Origin: Bog-473 sp963783965
GTDB lineage: Bacteria > Actinomycetota > Acidimicrobiia > Acidimicrobiales > RAAP-2
NCBI GenBank assembly: GCA_963783965.1
Contig: CAWAPQ010000005.1
Span: forward strand, 257,811 to 321,810
DNA: 64,000 nt
Direction: 5' to 3'
In this document: positions 47,866 to 57,208 of the stretch, in pieces
Layout of the letters: the number at the start of each line of letters is the position of its first letter
How positions within the stretch are numbered: the first letter of the stretch is position 1
Notes under the pieces: generated by a model
Database searches by the model: none
Seen by the model: the letters and a program-made list of their open reading frames with translations, nothing else
What the model was told of the DNA's origin: nothing
Program-made: the position numbers and the translations under genes

Positions 47866-50800
47866 TCAGCCGCAGCCCCGGCCGCCGCCGACCGGCGGAG
47901 GCTCGGTGTAGCCGCCCCCGTAGCCGCCGCCGCTCCCGCCGCCGCTGCCTCCGCTCCCGCCGCCACCGGAGCCGCCGCAGTTGGAGATCTTGACGGTGCC
48001 GGAAGTGCTGGCCGACTGGTAGTAGCCGTTCCCGGTGTAGCTCACCGTCACGGTGACAGAGCCGGCAACCTGGTTGACCGACGGGATGGAGCACGACGCC
48101 ACGCCCGAGGAACTCGTCGTGGCCGTGCAGCTCTGGGCGGTCTTACCGGTCCCGAGCGTCAGGGTCACGGGCTGCCCGCTCAGAGGCGTGCCGTTGCTCG
48201 TCAACGTGGACGACAGGGTCACGGACGAGCCGTTCGTCGCCGTGGTCGCCCCGGTGTAGGTCACGTTCGTCATCGCCGGGGTCACCACGAAGTTGTTGTG
48301 CCCGCTGCTGGCGAGCAGCTGGGGCGACGTGGAAGCGTTGCCGGCGTACGTCCCGGTGACGGGGTAGGTGCCTGAGGACTCGTTGGGCGTGATGGAGCAC
48401 GACGCCTTCCCGTAGGAGTTGGTGGTGGCCGTGCAGGACTGGGTCCCGTTGAGTGTCAAGGTGACCGTCTGCCCGCTGATCCCTTGACCCGTGACCTGGT
48501 TGGTCAGCGTGCCGGTGACCGTGGTGGGTGACCCCGTGGCCCCGGTGACGGCGCTCACGGACAGCGACGTCGGCGTGGTGACGGTGACGGACTGCGACGT
48601 GGACGAGCCCACGTAGTAGGTGTTGCCGCCGTAGGTCACGGTGACGGGCAGTGGGCTGGCGCTCTGGTTGAAGGAGCAGATGCTGCAGCTGACCTTGCCG
48701 GCCGAGTTGGTCGTGCCGCTGCAGTGCTGGGCCGAAGAGCCCGAGCCGACGGTGAAGGTCACCGTCTGACCGACCAGCGGCGCCCCGTTGCTCGTCAGCG
48801 TGGCCGACAGGACGGGTGAGTTCCCGCTCGTGATGGAGGTGCTGCCTGTGTAGGTCACCGTGGTGGGCGCCTTGTTCTCCGTGAAGGTGCTCTTTCCGGT
48901 GCTGGGCAGCAGCGTCGGGGTGATCGTCGTGTCACCGGCGAAGGATCCCGAGAGCGTGTACGTGCCGGCGGGCTCGTTCGGCGTCACGGTGCAGGAGGCC
49001 ACGCCGCTGGCGTTCGTCGTCGCCGTGCACTTCTGGGTCCCGTTGACCGTCAGGGTCACGGTCTCGTTCGGCACCGGAGCGTTGGTGTAGCTGTTGACGA
49101 GGGTGCCCGACACCGTGGTCGGCCCGTTGTAGGTGCCGCTGCCCGGCGTCACGGTCAACGTGGTGCCCTCGGGCAGGTTGACCGTCGAGGTGGCCGTCGA
49201 CGTCTGGTAGTAGGTCGTGCCACCGAAGGTGTCGGTCACCGGGATCGGACCCTGCGGCTGCCCGGTCACATTGATGACACAGGAGGCTGCCCCGGTCGCT
49301 GTCGTCACGGCGGCACAGGTCTGTGCCGTCGTTCCGCTGCCCAGGGTGAACGTGACCGGCTGGCCGCTCACCGGGGTGTTGCTGTCGTTCGTGAGCACGC
49401 CCGACACGGTCAGCGGCTGCCCATTCTGTCCCACGGTCCCGCCCGTGTAGGTGAGCGTGGTCTGGTTCAGCGTCACGATGAAGCTGGCTGATCCGTTCGA
49501 TGGATTCAGCTGCAAGGGCACGGTGGAGTCGCCCGTGAAAGTCCCGGTCACGGTATAGGTCGCCGCCTGCTCGCCGGGCGTGATGGAGCACGAGGCGGTG
49601 CCGGTGGCATCAGTCGTGCCCGTGCAGGTCTCAATCCCGTTGAGCTGGAACGTCACCGGCTCACCTGAGATCGGTGCGTTGGTATTGGTGTCCGTGAGCA
49701 CGCCCGACACGGTCGTGGTGTCGGAGTAGGGGCTCGTGGCCGGGTTCACGGTCAGTGTCGTCGGCTCGGTCACCGTGATCGGCGTGTTCGCCGTTGCCAC
49801 GGTGTCGTACGCGTCGCCGGCGAAGCTCGACGTCACGGTCTCGGCCGTTTGCGGCTGGTCCACCGTCGGAACGGCGCAGCTCACGTTCCCGTTCTCATCG
49901 GTGGTCCCACTGCAGGACTGTGCCGTTGTCCCCGAGCCGATGGTGAAGGTGACGACCTTGGCCGGCAACGGCGTTCCCGACGTGGGGGTGTCCGTGGTCA
50001 ACGTCCCGGAGAGCGTGGTCGGCGATCCGTTGACCGCGGTGGTAGCGCCCGTGTACGTCAGCGAACTCGTGTCCGGATTGACCGTAAAGGTGCTCGTCGA
50101 GCTGTTCGAGCCGATCGGAGTCGACGTCGTCGTGTCACCGGGGAAGGATGCCGTGAGCGTGTAGCTGCTCGATGGCTCTCCGGCCGTGAGATCGCAGGTG
50201 GCGGTGCCAGTGGCGTCGGTGTTCGCCGTGCACGTTTCGGATCCGTTCAAGGTGAACGTGACCGGCTCGTCGACGATCGGCATGCCGGTGCTCGGATTCG
50301 TCAAGACGGCTGACACCGGCGTCGGCGTCGAGAAATTGCCCGTCACGGGTTGGACCGCGAGCGTCGAGGGCACCGTAGTTCGTCGGCGGCGCCGGCGCAG
50401 CCACCTCGATCTGGTCGTCGACTGAGAGTCCGAACAGGGCACCAGAGTGCGTGTTTATCTGTTGCAGCACGTCGCCGGAGGCGATGTCGACCTTCCAGAC
50501 GTCGCCGGAGGTCGAATCCCCGGTCCAGAAGGAGTTGCCGTCCGGGTCAAGGCTTATGGCGAACAGCGAGCCTTGGCAACCTGGCAACGAAGCACACGTG
50601 TAGGTCTGCAACACGTTGCCGTTCTGGTCGAGGAGGATGTCCGCATTCGAATCCGACACCAGCACGTCCCCGTCGGGGAGGATCTGGAGTTCGAAGGCCT
50701 GTACAGGGAGGCCCGTCGACGAGTCGCTCGTCGGGAATGACTGCACGTTGAAGTTCGGCAGCTGCTGGTTGGTGCACATGTTGTAGCGCAGGATGTCGGA

Positions 50801-51418
50801 GCCTTCGGTCGTGTAGTAGATGGTGCACTCGTCTGGTGAGAGCGCAATCCAGTCGTCACCGCTGAGTTCAGTCTGCAGCGGTCCGATGTTCTGCAAGAAC
50901 TGGCCGGTCTTGGAAAACTCCGCGATGTAGGGCGTGGTTTGCTGTCCAACGTAGAGGTTGCCCTGGTTGTCGAAGGCGAGAGAAAGCGGGTTCTGTAGGC
51001 CGCTGGCGAAGACCCCGTCGAGAGTGCCGTCGGGGGCGTACTCGCTGACATCTCCGCTGTAATCGTCGGTGACATAGAAGTTGCCGGAAGAGTCGAACGC
51101 GCTACCGGCGGTGTAGGGCTCGTCCTGGCCATCGTTGAGGCTCTCGAGCAGCGGGTTGCCCGAGCCCTGGCTGTACACATTGACCGCCGAATTGCCCACT
51201 GACGCGAAGACCTGACCCGACGTGAACTGAGTCGTTGCACCGGCCGGCTTCGAAGAACCAAAGACGATACCGATACAGCCGAGAATCAGGACAGCTGACA
51301 GCGCGAGCGCCATGCGGCGCCAGGCGGCGCTGCGCACATCAAACCCCGCCTCGGCGCGGTTCGCCGCCTCGGCTGGGTTGTGGCCACCCGCTGACGTTCG
51401 AGCAATCGACAATCTCAT
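47866..51418 (-). CDS. Large secreted protein: beta-propeller plus eight Ig-like domains, with a frameshift
   Basis: From ATG 51418 (GAGGGGG upstream) the protein has a signal peptide (MALALSAVLILGCIGIVFGS after ~35 basic/polar residues). An NHL/SMP-30-like six-strand pattern follows (SGNFYVTDDYSGDVSEYAPD, LSLAFDNQGNLYVGQQTTPY, FELQILPDGDVLVSDSNAD, FAISLDPDGNSFWTGDSTSG). At about 50378–50381 one extra base (run AA on the minus strand) shifts the frame; removing it links VAAPAPPT to TVPSTLAVQPVTGNF. Then come eight Ig-like repeats (~95 residues, two cysteines each) and a Gly-rich tail ending GGGRGCG. The two pieces seen separately are 50135–51418 and 47866–50442. The protein is about 1,180 residues, probably a surface or adhesive protein; ligand unknown. 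Confidence 0.75.
47990..50364 (-). repeat. Four tandem A–B pairs of Ig-like domain repeats
   Basis: Odd repeats carry a motif like VTLTLNGTQSCTATTNSYGK followed by ASCSITPNE and TYxVTGTFAGD. Even repeats carry VTFTLGSGTTAQTC followed by ASC and a YGGNTYY-type strand. The alternation A-B occurs four times, so a two-domain unit was amplified. Confidence 0.75.
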
Positions 51419-51715
51419 CTACGCCCCCTCATAGGTGCACCGTTGTCCGGATGCAGCGATCAATCACGCAGACGCCCGCTGTTTCGATGGTGCAGGCGCA
51501 GTGCTTGCAGTGAATATGCGTTGTCGCTCAGGGTGGCGAAAGGGACAAAAGGACTAGTTGGACGGGCCCTGAACGACAATTGGCTCGTCGTTGTCAGCGG
51601 CGCAGCGCGCCGGCGACACCGAGTCGGGACTCCGCCGCGCCAGACCGTCTCGCGGGAAGGCGACCGATCGGCGCGGCCCGGGGTTCAAGGTGTTAACACC
51701 TGCGTGTGGGGGTGT
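51419..51715. other. Non-coding stretch upstream of the secreted-protein gene
   Basis: No reading frame here looks like a gene. The only clear structure is the pair of palindromes beginning at 51689. The segment probably holds the promoter and leader of the leftward secreted-protein gene. Confidence 0.4.
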
Positions 51716-51722
51716 TTACACC
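51689..51722. promoter_or_regulatory. Two near-identical 12-bp palindromes spaced 22 bp apart
   Basis: GGTGTTAACACC (51689–51700, perfect palindrome) and GGTGTTTACACC (51711–51722, one central mismatch) are exactly 22 bp apart start to start, i.e. two helix turns. This fits two dimers on one face of the DNA. The second overlaps the stop codon of the siroheme gene. The regulated gene may be the leftward secreted protein. The regulator is unknown. Confidence 0.55.
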
Positions 51723-52357
51723 TCTGTCGCAGCACGTAGGGCTGCCCTGGCGCCTTCGATGTCACCGGCGCGGACCAAGTCCGGCAGTGGGCCGTCGAGG
51801 AGTCGAGCCCAGTCCACCGAGTCGCTCGGGCGACCTTCCTGCTTGAGGCGTGCTCTGGCTTCACCGAGCAACTGGGCCAGGACACCGATCCCCTCTCCGC
51901 ACTCGTCCGCCAGACGGGTACGGAGCCACGAGGCCAGCGCTGGACTGAGCCCGCCTGTCGACACCGAGACGGTGACCGCACCGTCCCGGTGCACGGCGGG
52001 GAGGATGAACGATGAGTTGGCCATGTCGTCGGCGCTGTTGGCCCAGACGCCGGCGGCCTCGGCGTCCGCGTAGACGGCACCGTCCACGTCCGGGAAACCG
52101 GTCGCGGTGACGACCAGGTGAAAGGCAGATGCGTCGCCCTCTGCATAATTCCGTCGCAGGAGGGCACGCAGCGACGGCGCCAGGGTCTTCATGTCGTCGG
52201 CCAAGGAGGGCGCGATGACGGTCACCTGGGCGCCGCACAGAAGCAGGGCGCGTGCCTTCCGCGCGGCCACCTTCCCACCACCGACAACGAGGCACGGACG
52301 GCCAGTGACGTCGAGCGAGACGGGGTAGAGGAGAGGTGGAGCCGGTAGCTCAGTCAT
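51716..52357 (-). CDS. Precorrin-2 dehydrogenase/sirohydrochlorin ferrochelatase (Met8/SirC type)
   Basis: The 213-residue protein begins PPLLYPVSLDVTGRPCLVVG with the NAD-binding GGGKVAARKARALLLCGAQV. It continues with VTVIAPSLADD, VVTATGFPDVDGAVYADAEA, the WANSADDMANSSFILPA active-site segment (Asp) and VSVSTGGLSPALASWLRTRL. This is the CysG N-terminal half/Met8 type that oxidises precorrin-2 and inserts iron to give siroheme. Siroheme is the cofactor of the sulfite reductase encoded nearby. It overlaps cysN by 8 bp. Confidence 0.9.
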   Translation of the reverse strand: MTELPAPPLLYPVSLDVTGRPCLVVGGGKVAARKARALLLCGAQVTVIAPSLADDMKTLAPSLRALLRRNYAEGDASAFHLVVTATGFPDVDGAVYADAEAAGVWANSADDMANSSFILPAVHRDGAVTVSVSTGGLSPALASWLRTRLADECGEGIGVLAQLLGEARARLKQEGRPSDSVDWARLLDGPLPDLVRAGDIEGARAALRAATEV

Positions 52358-53669
52358 GGAGGCGCGGCGGCCCGACCATGCCCGCCGCGATCGTGGCGAA
52401 CGTAAGGTCGTCGATCAGCACGAAGCTGCCGGTGATGCGGTCGCTGACGTAGGGGTCGACCGCCAGCGGCGTGGCCGTGCGCAACGTCACGACGCCGATG
52501 TCGTTCTCCCGGAGCTCGGTCGCATCCACCACGCGCAGCTCGTTGACGTCGAAGATCCCTTTGACGCTTTCCACGACGACAGGTGTGACCCTCGTCGTGT
52601 GCTTGATGCGGAGGCGATCCCCAACGGCGAGCGGACGGTCCTGGAACCAGCAAACGGTCGCTTCGAAGGTATCGGTTACCTCCGGCGCGCCCTCGGAAGC
52701 GGCAATGAGGTCGCCGCGTGAGACGTCGAGGTGATCTGCGAGTCGCACCGAGACCGAGAGGCCGACCTCGGCTCGTTGCAGTGGGCCGTCAGCTGTCTCG
52801 ATGGCGCGGATCGTCGTGCGCGCGCCCTGCGGGAGCACGACGACCGGGTCGCCGACCCGGAACGGCCCTCCGTTGACCATCCCCGCGTAGTTGCGCCCGC
52901 CTCCGGGCTGGCGAAGCACCCACTGCACGGGCAGGCGGGCTCCGCTTCCTGGGTTCAATCCGTGCTGGGCCGCCCATCCGCCGGCCCGGGCCGACTCCAG
53001 TGCATCGAGCACGGTCGGACCGTCGTACCAGGGAGCAGCGTCCGAGCGCGCCACCACGTTGTCACCGTGGAGGGCGGCGATGGGAATCACGGTGCAAGAG
53101 GAGATGCCGAGCCGACGGGCCAGGGCCTCCATTTCGTCGGCGATGTGCTGATACGCAGAGCGGTCCCAGTCGACGAGGTCCATCTTGTTGGCACAGACGA
53201 CGAGCTGGTCCACGCCGAGCAGCGCGGCGATGCAGATGTGACGTCGTGACTGCTCTCGCAATCCGGACGTCGCGTCAACGAGGACCAGGGCGAGATCGGC
53301 GGTCGACGCGCCCGTCGCCATATTGCGGGTGTATTGGATGTGCCCGGGACAGTCGGCGATGACGAATTTCCGGTGCGGGGTGGCCGCGTAGCGGTAGGCG
53401 ACGTCGATCGTGATGCCTTGTTCGCGCTCCGCACGGAGCCCATCGGTGACGAAGGACAGGTCGAGCTCGCCCAGCCCCCGTCGTTCTGATGCGGTCTCAA
53501 TGGCGGTGAGCTGGTCGTCGAACAGCTGACGGGTGTCGAACAGGAGCCGTCCGATCAGGGTGCTCTTGCCGTCGTCCACCGAGCCGATTGTGGCGAATCG
53601 GAGGAGATCCATCGTGTCGACGCCAAGCTCGGGACCGCCAGCCGGCGGCGAGCCGGGCAACGTGGTCAT
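52350..53669 (-). CDS. cysN: Sulfate adenylyltransferase subunit 1 (GTPase)
   Basis: CysN hydrolyses GTP to drive APS formation by CysD. The protein (~439 residues from ATG 53669; MDLLRFATIG is a later possible start) shows FATIGSVDDGKSTLIGRLLF (P-loop), EREQGITIDVAYRY (switch I), DCPGHIQYTRNMATGAST, and VCANKMDLVDWD. It ends after the elongation-factor-like barrels, so it lacks a fused APS kinase domain. It starts 4 bp after cysD. Confidence 0.95.
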   Translation of the reverse strand: MTTLPGSPPAGGPELGVDTMDLLRFATIGSVDDGKSTLIGRLLFDTRQLFDDQLTAIETASERRGLGELDLSFVTDGLRAEREQGITIDVAYRYAATPHRKFVIADCPGHIQYTRNMATGASTADLALVLVDATSGLREQSRRHICIAALLGVDQLVVCANKMDLVDWDRSAYQHIADEMEALARRLGISSCTVIPIAALHGDNVVARSDAAPWYDGPTVLDALESARAGGWAAQHGLNPGSGARLPVQWVLRQPGGGRNYAGMVNGGPFRVGDPVVVLPQGARTTIRAIETADGPLQRAEVGLSVSVRLADHLDVSRGDLIAASEGAPEVTDTFEATVCWFQDRPLAVGDRLRIKHTTRVTPVVVESVKGIFDVNELRVVDATELRENDIGVVTLRTATPLAVDPYVSDRITGSFVLIDDLTFATIAAGMVGPPRLHD

Positions 53670-53673
53670 GGGT

Positions 53674-54675
53674 CTAGAAGTACCCCTCACGCTTGCGGTC
53701 CTCCATGGAGGTCTCGGAGAAGCGGTCGTCCGCCCGTGTGGCACCACGCTCGGAAATCCGGGAGGACGAGACCTCGCGGATGATCTCCTCCACCGTGTCG
53801 GCGGACGAGCGCACCGCGCCGGTGCAGGTGGCGTCGCCTACCGTGCGGAACCGGACCGTCTCCTTGCGGACCTCCTCGCCAGGCTCGGGACCCACCCATT
53901 CGCTGATGGCCAGGAGCATGCCGTCGCGCTCGACCACCTCGCGCTCATGGGCGTAGTAGATGGACGGCAGCTCGATGCGCTCACGCCAGATGTACTGCCA
54001 GATGTCGAGCTCGGTCCAGTCAGACAGCGGGAAGGCACGCAGATGCTCGCCCGGACGCACGCTGCCCTGGTACAGCTGCCACAGCTCGGGACGCTGGGCC
54101 TTGGGGTCCCACTGCCCGAAGGAGTCACGGAACGAGAGCACGCGCTCCTTTGCCCTGGCCTTGTCCTCATCCCGGCGAGCGCCACCGAAGGCGGCGTCGA
54201 ACCCGTGGGCGTTGATGGCATCGAGCAGGGTCGTCGTCTGCAGGCGGTTGCGCGAGGCCACCGGCCCAGGGTCGGCCACGCGGCCCTGCTCGATGGAATC
54301 CTGCACACTCGCCACCAGCAGGCGGGCGCCCTCACCCGCGACCTGTGCGTCCCGGTAGTCGAGCACCTCGGGGAAGTTGTGGCCCGTGTCCACGTGGAGC
54401 ACCGGGAAGGGGATCTTCCCTGGCTTGAACGCCTTGGCCGCCAGGTGCAGCAGGACGGCCGAATCCTTTCCTCCGCTGAAGAGGAGCACCGGCCGCTCCG
54501 ACTCGGCGGCGACCTCGCGGATGATGAAGATGGCCAGAGACTCCAGCAGGTCGAGGTGCCCCAGGGGGTGCTCCACGGGCCTGACGAGGGCGGTAACGGA
54601 CCCGCCGGCCCGGATTGCGGCAGGGCCCGGGGCTTCAGAGTTCTCGGGAGAGCGGTAGGCGGCGGCGGAGTCCAT
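53674..54675 (-). CDS. cysD: Sulfate adenylyltransferase subunit 2
   Basis: CysD is the ATP-sulfurylase subunit of the CysDN complex. ATG 54675 has GAGAGG upstream; the protein (~333 residues) shows the PP-loop VLLFSGGKDSAVLLHLA, FPVLHVDTGHNFPEVLDYRD, FGGARRDEDKARAKERVLSF, LSDWTELDIWQYIWRE and VRFRTVGDATCTGAV. Transcribed leftward from the operator region, followed by cysN and the siroheme gene. Confidence 0.96.
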   Translation of the reverse strand: MDSAAAYRSPENSEAPGPAAIRAGGSVTALVRPVEHPLGHLDLLESLAIFIIREVAAESERPVLLFSGGKDSAVLLHLAAKAFKPGKIPFPVLHVDTGHNFPEVLDYRDAQVAGEGARLLVASVQDSIEQGRVADPGPVASRNRLQTTTLLDAINAHGFDAAFGGARRDEDKARAKERVLSFRDSFGQWDPKAQRPELWQLYQGSVRPGEHLRAFPLSDWTELDIWQYIWRERIELPSIYYAHEREVVERDGMLLAISEWVGPEPGEEVRKETVRFRTVGDATCTGAVRSSADTVEEIIREVSSSRISERGATRADDRFSETSMEDRKREGYF

Positions 54676-54689
54676 GGATCCTCTCAAAT

Positions 54690-54708
54690 CATGACCATTT
54701 TGGTCATG
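54690..54708. promoter_or_regulatory. Palindromic operator between cysD and cysH
   Basis: CATGACCATTTTGGTCATG has perfect 7-bp arms around a 5-bp centre. It sits in the 123-bp gap between the divergent arms of the sulfate operon. It directly abuts the rightward -10 box TATACT and overlaps the expected leftward start site. A single dimeric regulator could control both arms. Confidence 0.7.
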
Positions 54709-54740
54709 TATACTAGAGCCTGCATTCGGACGGGCGTCAA
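54709..54740. promoter_or_regulatory. Back-to-back -10 boxes of the divergent cys promoters
   Basis: TATACT (54709–54714, rightward) overlaps TAGTAT (54715–54710, leftward). For the leftward promoter TTGACG (54740–54735) lies 19 bp upstream. The rightward -35 would fall left of the operator and is not obvious (a hint that it needs an activator). Confidence 0.45.
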
Positions 54741-54798
54741 GCGCCGACGGCGGGCCCCCGAGAACGGCCCAATGCCCCGTGGAGAAAGTGAGGGATCT

Positions 54799-55479
54799 GT
54801 GGCCGAGACCAACGTGAGCGACCAGCAGTTGACTGCGGAGGAACTTGCCGTGGTCAGTGAGGGCTTCGAGTCCGCTCCAGCCAGTGCCGTGATCAGGTGG
54901 GCGATCGAATCATTCGGCGACTCGTTGGTGCTGGCGGCCTCGTTCGAGGACGTCGTGCTGATTGACCTGGTCACCAAGGTTGCACCGGCGGTCGAAGTCG
55001 TCTTCTTGGACACAGAGGCCCACTTTCCCGAAACGTTGTCCTTCGTCGACGATATGCGTGAGCGGTACCGCCTCAACCTCACGGTCACCAAGCCGGGACC
55101 CGAAGCCGCCGCGTACCCCTGTGGTTCCGATCAGTGTTGCCAGTTCCGCAAGGTTGAACCCCTTCGCCGTGCTCTCGCCGGGAAGCGGGCGTGGTTGACC
55201 TCGCTCAAGCGGTCAGATGGTCCTAGCCGCGCCGACGCGCCGATGGTGAGCTGGGATGCCGGCTTCGGGCTGGTGAAGATCAATCCGCTGGCCACGTGGA
55301 CCGAAGATGACATCTCCTCCTATCTGTCTGACCACGACCTCCCTGTCCACCCTCTTATTCCTCGCGGGTACCGCTCCATTGGATGTGCGCCGACCACGCT
55401 GCCGGTGGGCGACGGTGAAGACGCTCGCGCCGGTCGCTGGGCCGGTGCGGACAAGTCCGAGTGCGGCCTGCACGTCTAG
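54799..55479 (+). CDS. cysH: Assimilatory adenylyl-sulfate (APS) reductase
   Basis: The protein reduces APS to sulfite with thioredoxin. From GTG 54799 it is ~226 residues; ATG 54772 would add nine. Visible parts: the PAPS/APS-reductase fold (LAASFEDVVLIDLVTK), VVFLDTEAHFPETL, and the four cysteines of the iron-sulfur form (GSDQCCQFRKVEPL, GCAP, and the terminal KSECGLHV, the latter bearing the catalytic Cys). The Cys-Cys pair marks an APS rather than PAPS enzyme, consistent with the absence of APS kinase. It overlaps the sulfite reductase frame by one base (TAGTG). Confidence 0.93.
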   Translation: MAETNVSDQQLTAEELAVVSEGFESAPASAVIRWAIESFGDSLVLAASFEDVVLIDLVTKVAPAVEVVFLDTEAHFPETLSFVDDMRERYRLNLTVTKPGPEAAAYPCGSDQCCQFRKVEPLRRALAGKRAWLTSLKRSDGPSRADAPMVSWDAGFGLVKINPLATWTEDDISSYLSDHDLPVHPLIPRGYRSIGCAPTTLPVGDGEDARAGRWAGADKSECGLHV

Positions 55480-57208
55480 TGCCTCGTGACCTCGACAACC
55501 CCTACGGGATGGAGTTCCGTGGTCGACGTGACCGCGGGCTCAAGTTCATCAGGCCCTATCGAAACATCGGCGAGCTCAACCCCACCGAGCAGCTGAAGCT
55601 GGCGCGGCACCCTTTCGAGGTTGCGCAGGCGGTCATCGACACCTACTCCAAGCAAGGCCCCGGCTCCATCAACCAGGTGCCCGGGGAGGTGGAACGCCTC
55701 AAATGGGTCGGGATGTACCCGCAGCGCCAGGGGGGGACGCTTTCATGATGCGGATCAAGGTCCCGGGCGGGGTGATGACCGCGGCCCAGGTCCGCGAGAT
55801 CGGGGTGGCGGCCGACGCGTTCGCCGAGGGACCTGATGACAGCCCCGTCTTCGGGAATCGTTACGCCGACCTGACGACCCGCCAGGACATTCAGCTCCAC
55901 TGGATCCGCATTGCCGATGTCCCCCGCATCTGGCAGCGCTTCTGGGACGTCGGACTGACCACGGTCCAAGCGTGTGGCGACTCGGCGCGCAACGTGTGCT
56001 CGTGCCCGGTCTCCGGTATCGACGAGAAGGAGGTCGTCGCCGCGCTTCCTGTGGCCGAGGCCATATCGGCCTTCTTCACGGGAAACCGCGAGTACGCCAA
56101 CCTGCCTCGAAAGTTCAAGATCGCCGTCACGGGGTGCACCGAGGACTGCGCCAGGGTCGAGATCAACGACATCGGTCTGTGGCCGGCGGAACAGACCGAC
56201 GGGACGGTCGGCTTCAACGTGCTCATCGGCGGGGGTCTCTCCGATGGCGAGCGCATGGCTTCGGACATCGACGTCTTCATTGAGCCCGACCAGGCCGTGG
56301 AGCTCTGCCGAGGGGTCGCGCAACTGTTCGGCGAGCTTGGGAACCGGGAGAACCGCGGCCTGGCCCGCATGCGCTACCTGGCTGAAGAGCTGGGTCCGGA
56401 GGGGTTCCGAGCGGCCCTGGACGAGCGCACCAAATTCTCGCTTTCGTCCGCCGGACGTGAGCTGACCACTGCGTTCCGCGGTGACCACGTCGGTGTTCAC
56501 CCACAGAAGCAGCCTGGCCTGCTCTATGTGGGTTGTTCGGTGCCCGTGGGGCGGATGCACGGGATAGAGCTGATCGAGCTGGCGCGCGTGGCGGAGACGT
56601 ACGGCGACGGGGGCGTGCGCATCGGCACTGACCAGAACTTCATTGTGTCGGGCGTCCCCGAGGAGCGTCTCGACGATCTGTTGGCTGAGCCTCTCATGCA
56701 GACGTATTCACCTTTCCCTGGACCCTTCGAGCGCGGTGTCGTCGCCTGCACCGGTTCTGAGTTCTGCCGCTTTGCCGTGGTCGAGACGAAGGAGCGGGCG
56801 GTCAAGTGGGCACGGACGCTGGACGCGCAGCTCTCCGGTGGCGAGGGTGCGGAGGCACCAGGCGACGCGGGCGTGATCCGGATGCACTTCTCGGGCTGCT
56901 CCGCCTCCTGTGCCCAGCCACAGATTGCCGACATCGGGTTCCGGGGTGACATCGCACATGTCGACGAGCACATCGAGGAGGCCGTCGACATCGGTCTGGG
57001 CGGCTCGCTCGGCCCCGACGCGGCGTTCATCGACTGGGTGGAGGGCGCGATGCCGGTTGACCAAGTACCCGACGCGCTCCTCCGGGTGGTGAGCCGCTAC
57101 CGCGAGGAGCGTCGTCCCGCTGAGCCGTTCCACCTCTGGGCGCGCCGCACGAACCCGGACGAACTGCGGTCCACGCTGGCCGGTGTCGCGCAGGCGGTGA
57201 CGTCGTGA
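55479..57208 (+). CDS. Siroheme/4Fe-4S sulfite (nitrite) reductase, with a one-base frameshift in a G run
   Basis: This enzyme reduces sulfite to sulfide with six electrons. The N-terminal ~85 residues (GTG 55479; RGLKFIRPYRNIGELNPTEQ, then ERLKWVGMYPQRQGG) are in one frame; the rest, from FMMRIKVPGGVMTAAQ, is in another. Adding one G to the seven-G run 55730–55736 gives QRQGGDAFMMRIKVPGG, the normal family sequence. Separately the pieces are 55479–55748 and ~55745–57208. Conserved parts: DLTTRQDIQLHWI, ARNVCSCPVSG, FKIAVTGCTEDCARVE, and the siroheme/cluster cysteines in VACTGSEFCRFAVVETK and FSGCSASCAQPQIADIGF. Sulfite rather than nitrite is inferred from the cysDNH neighbours. Confidence 0.88.
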
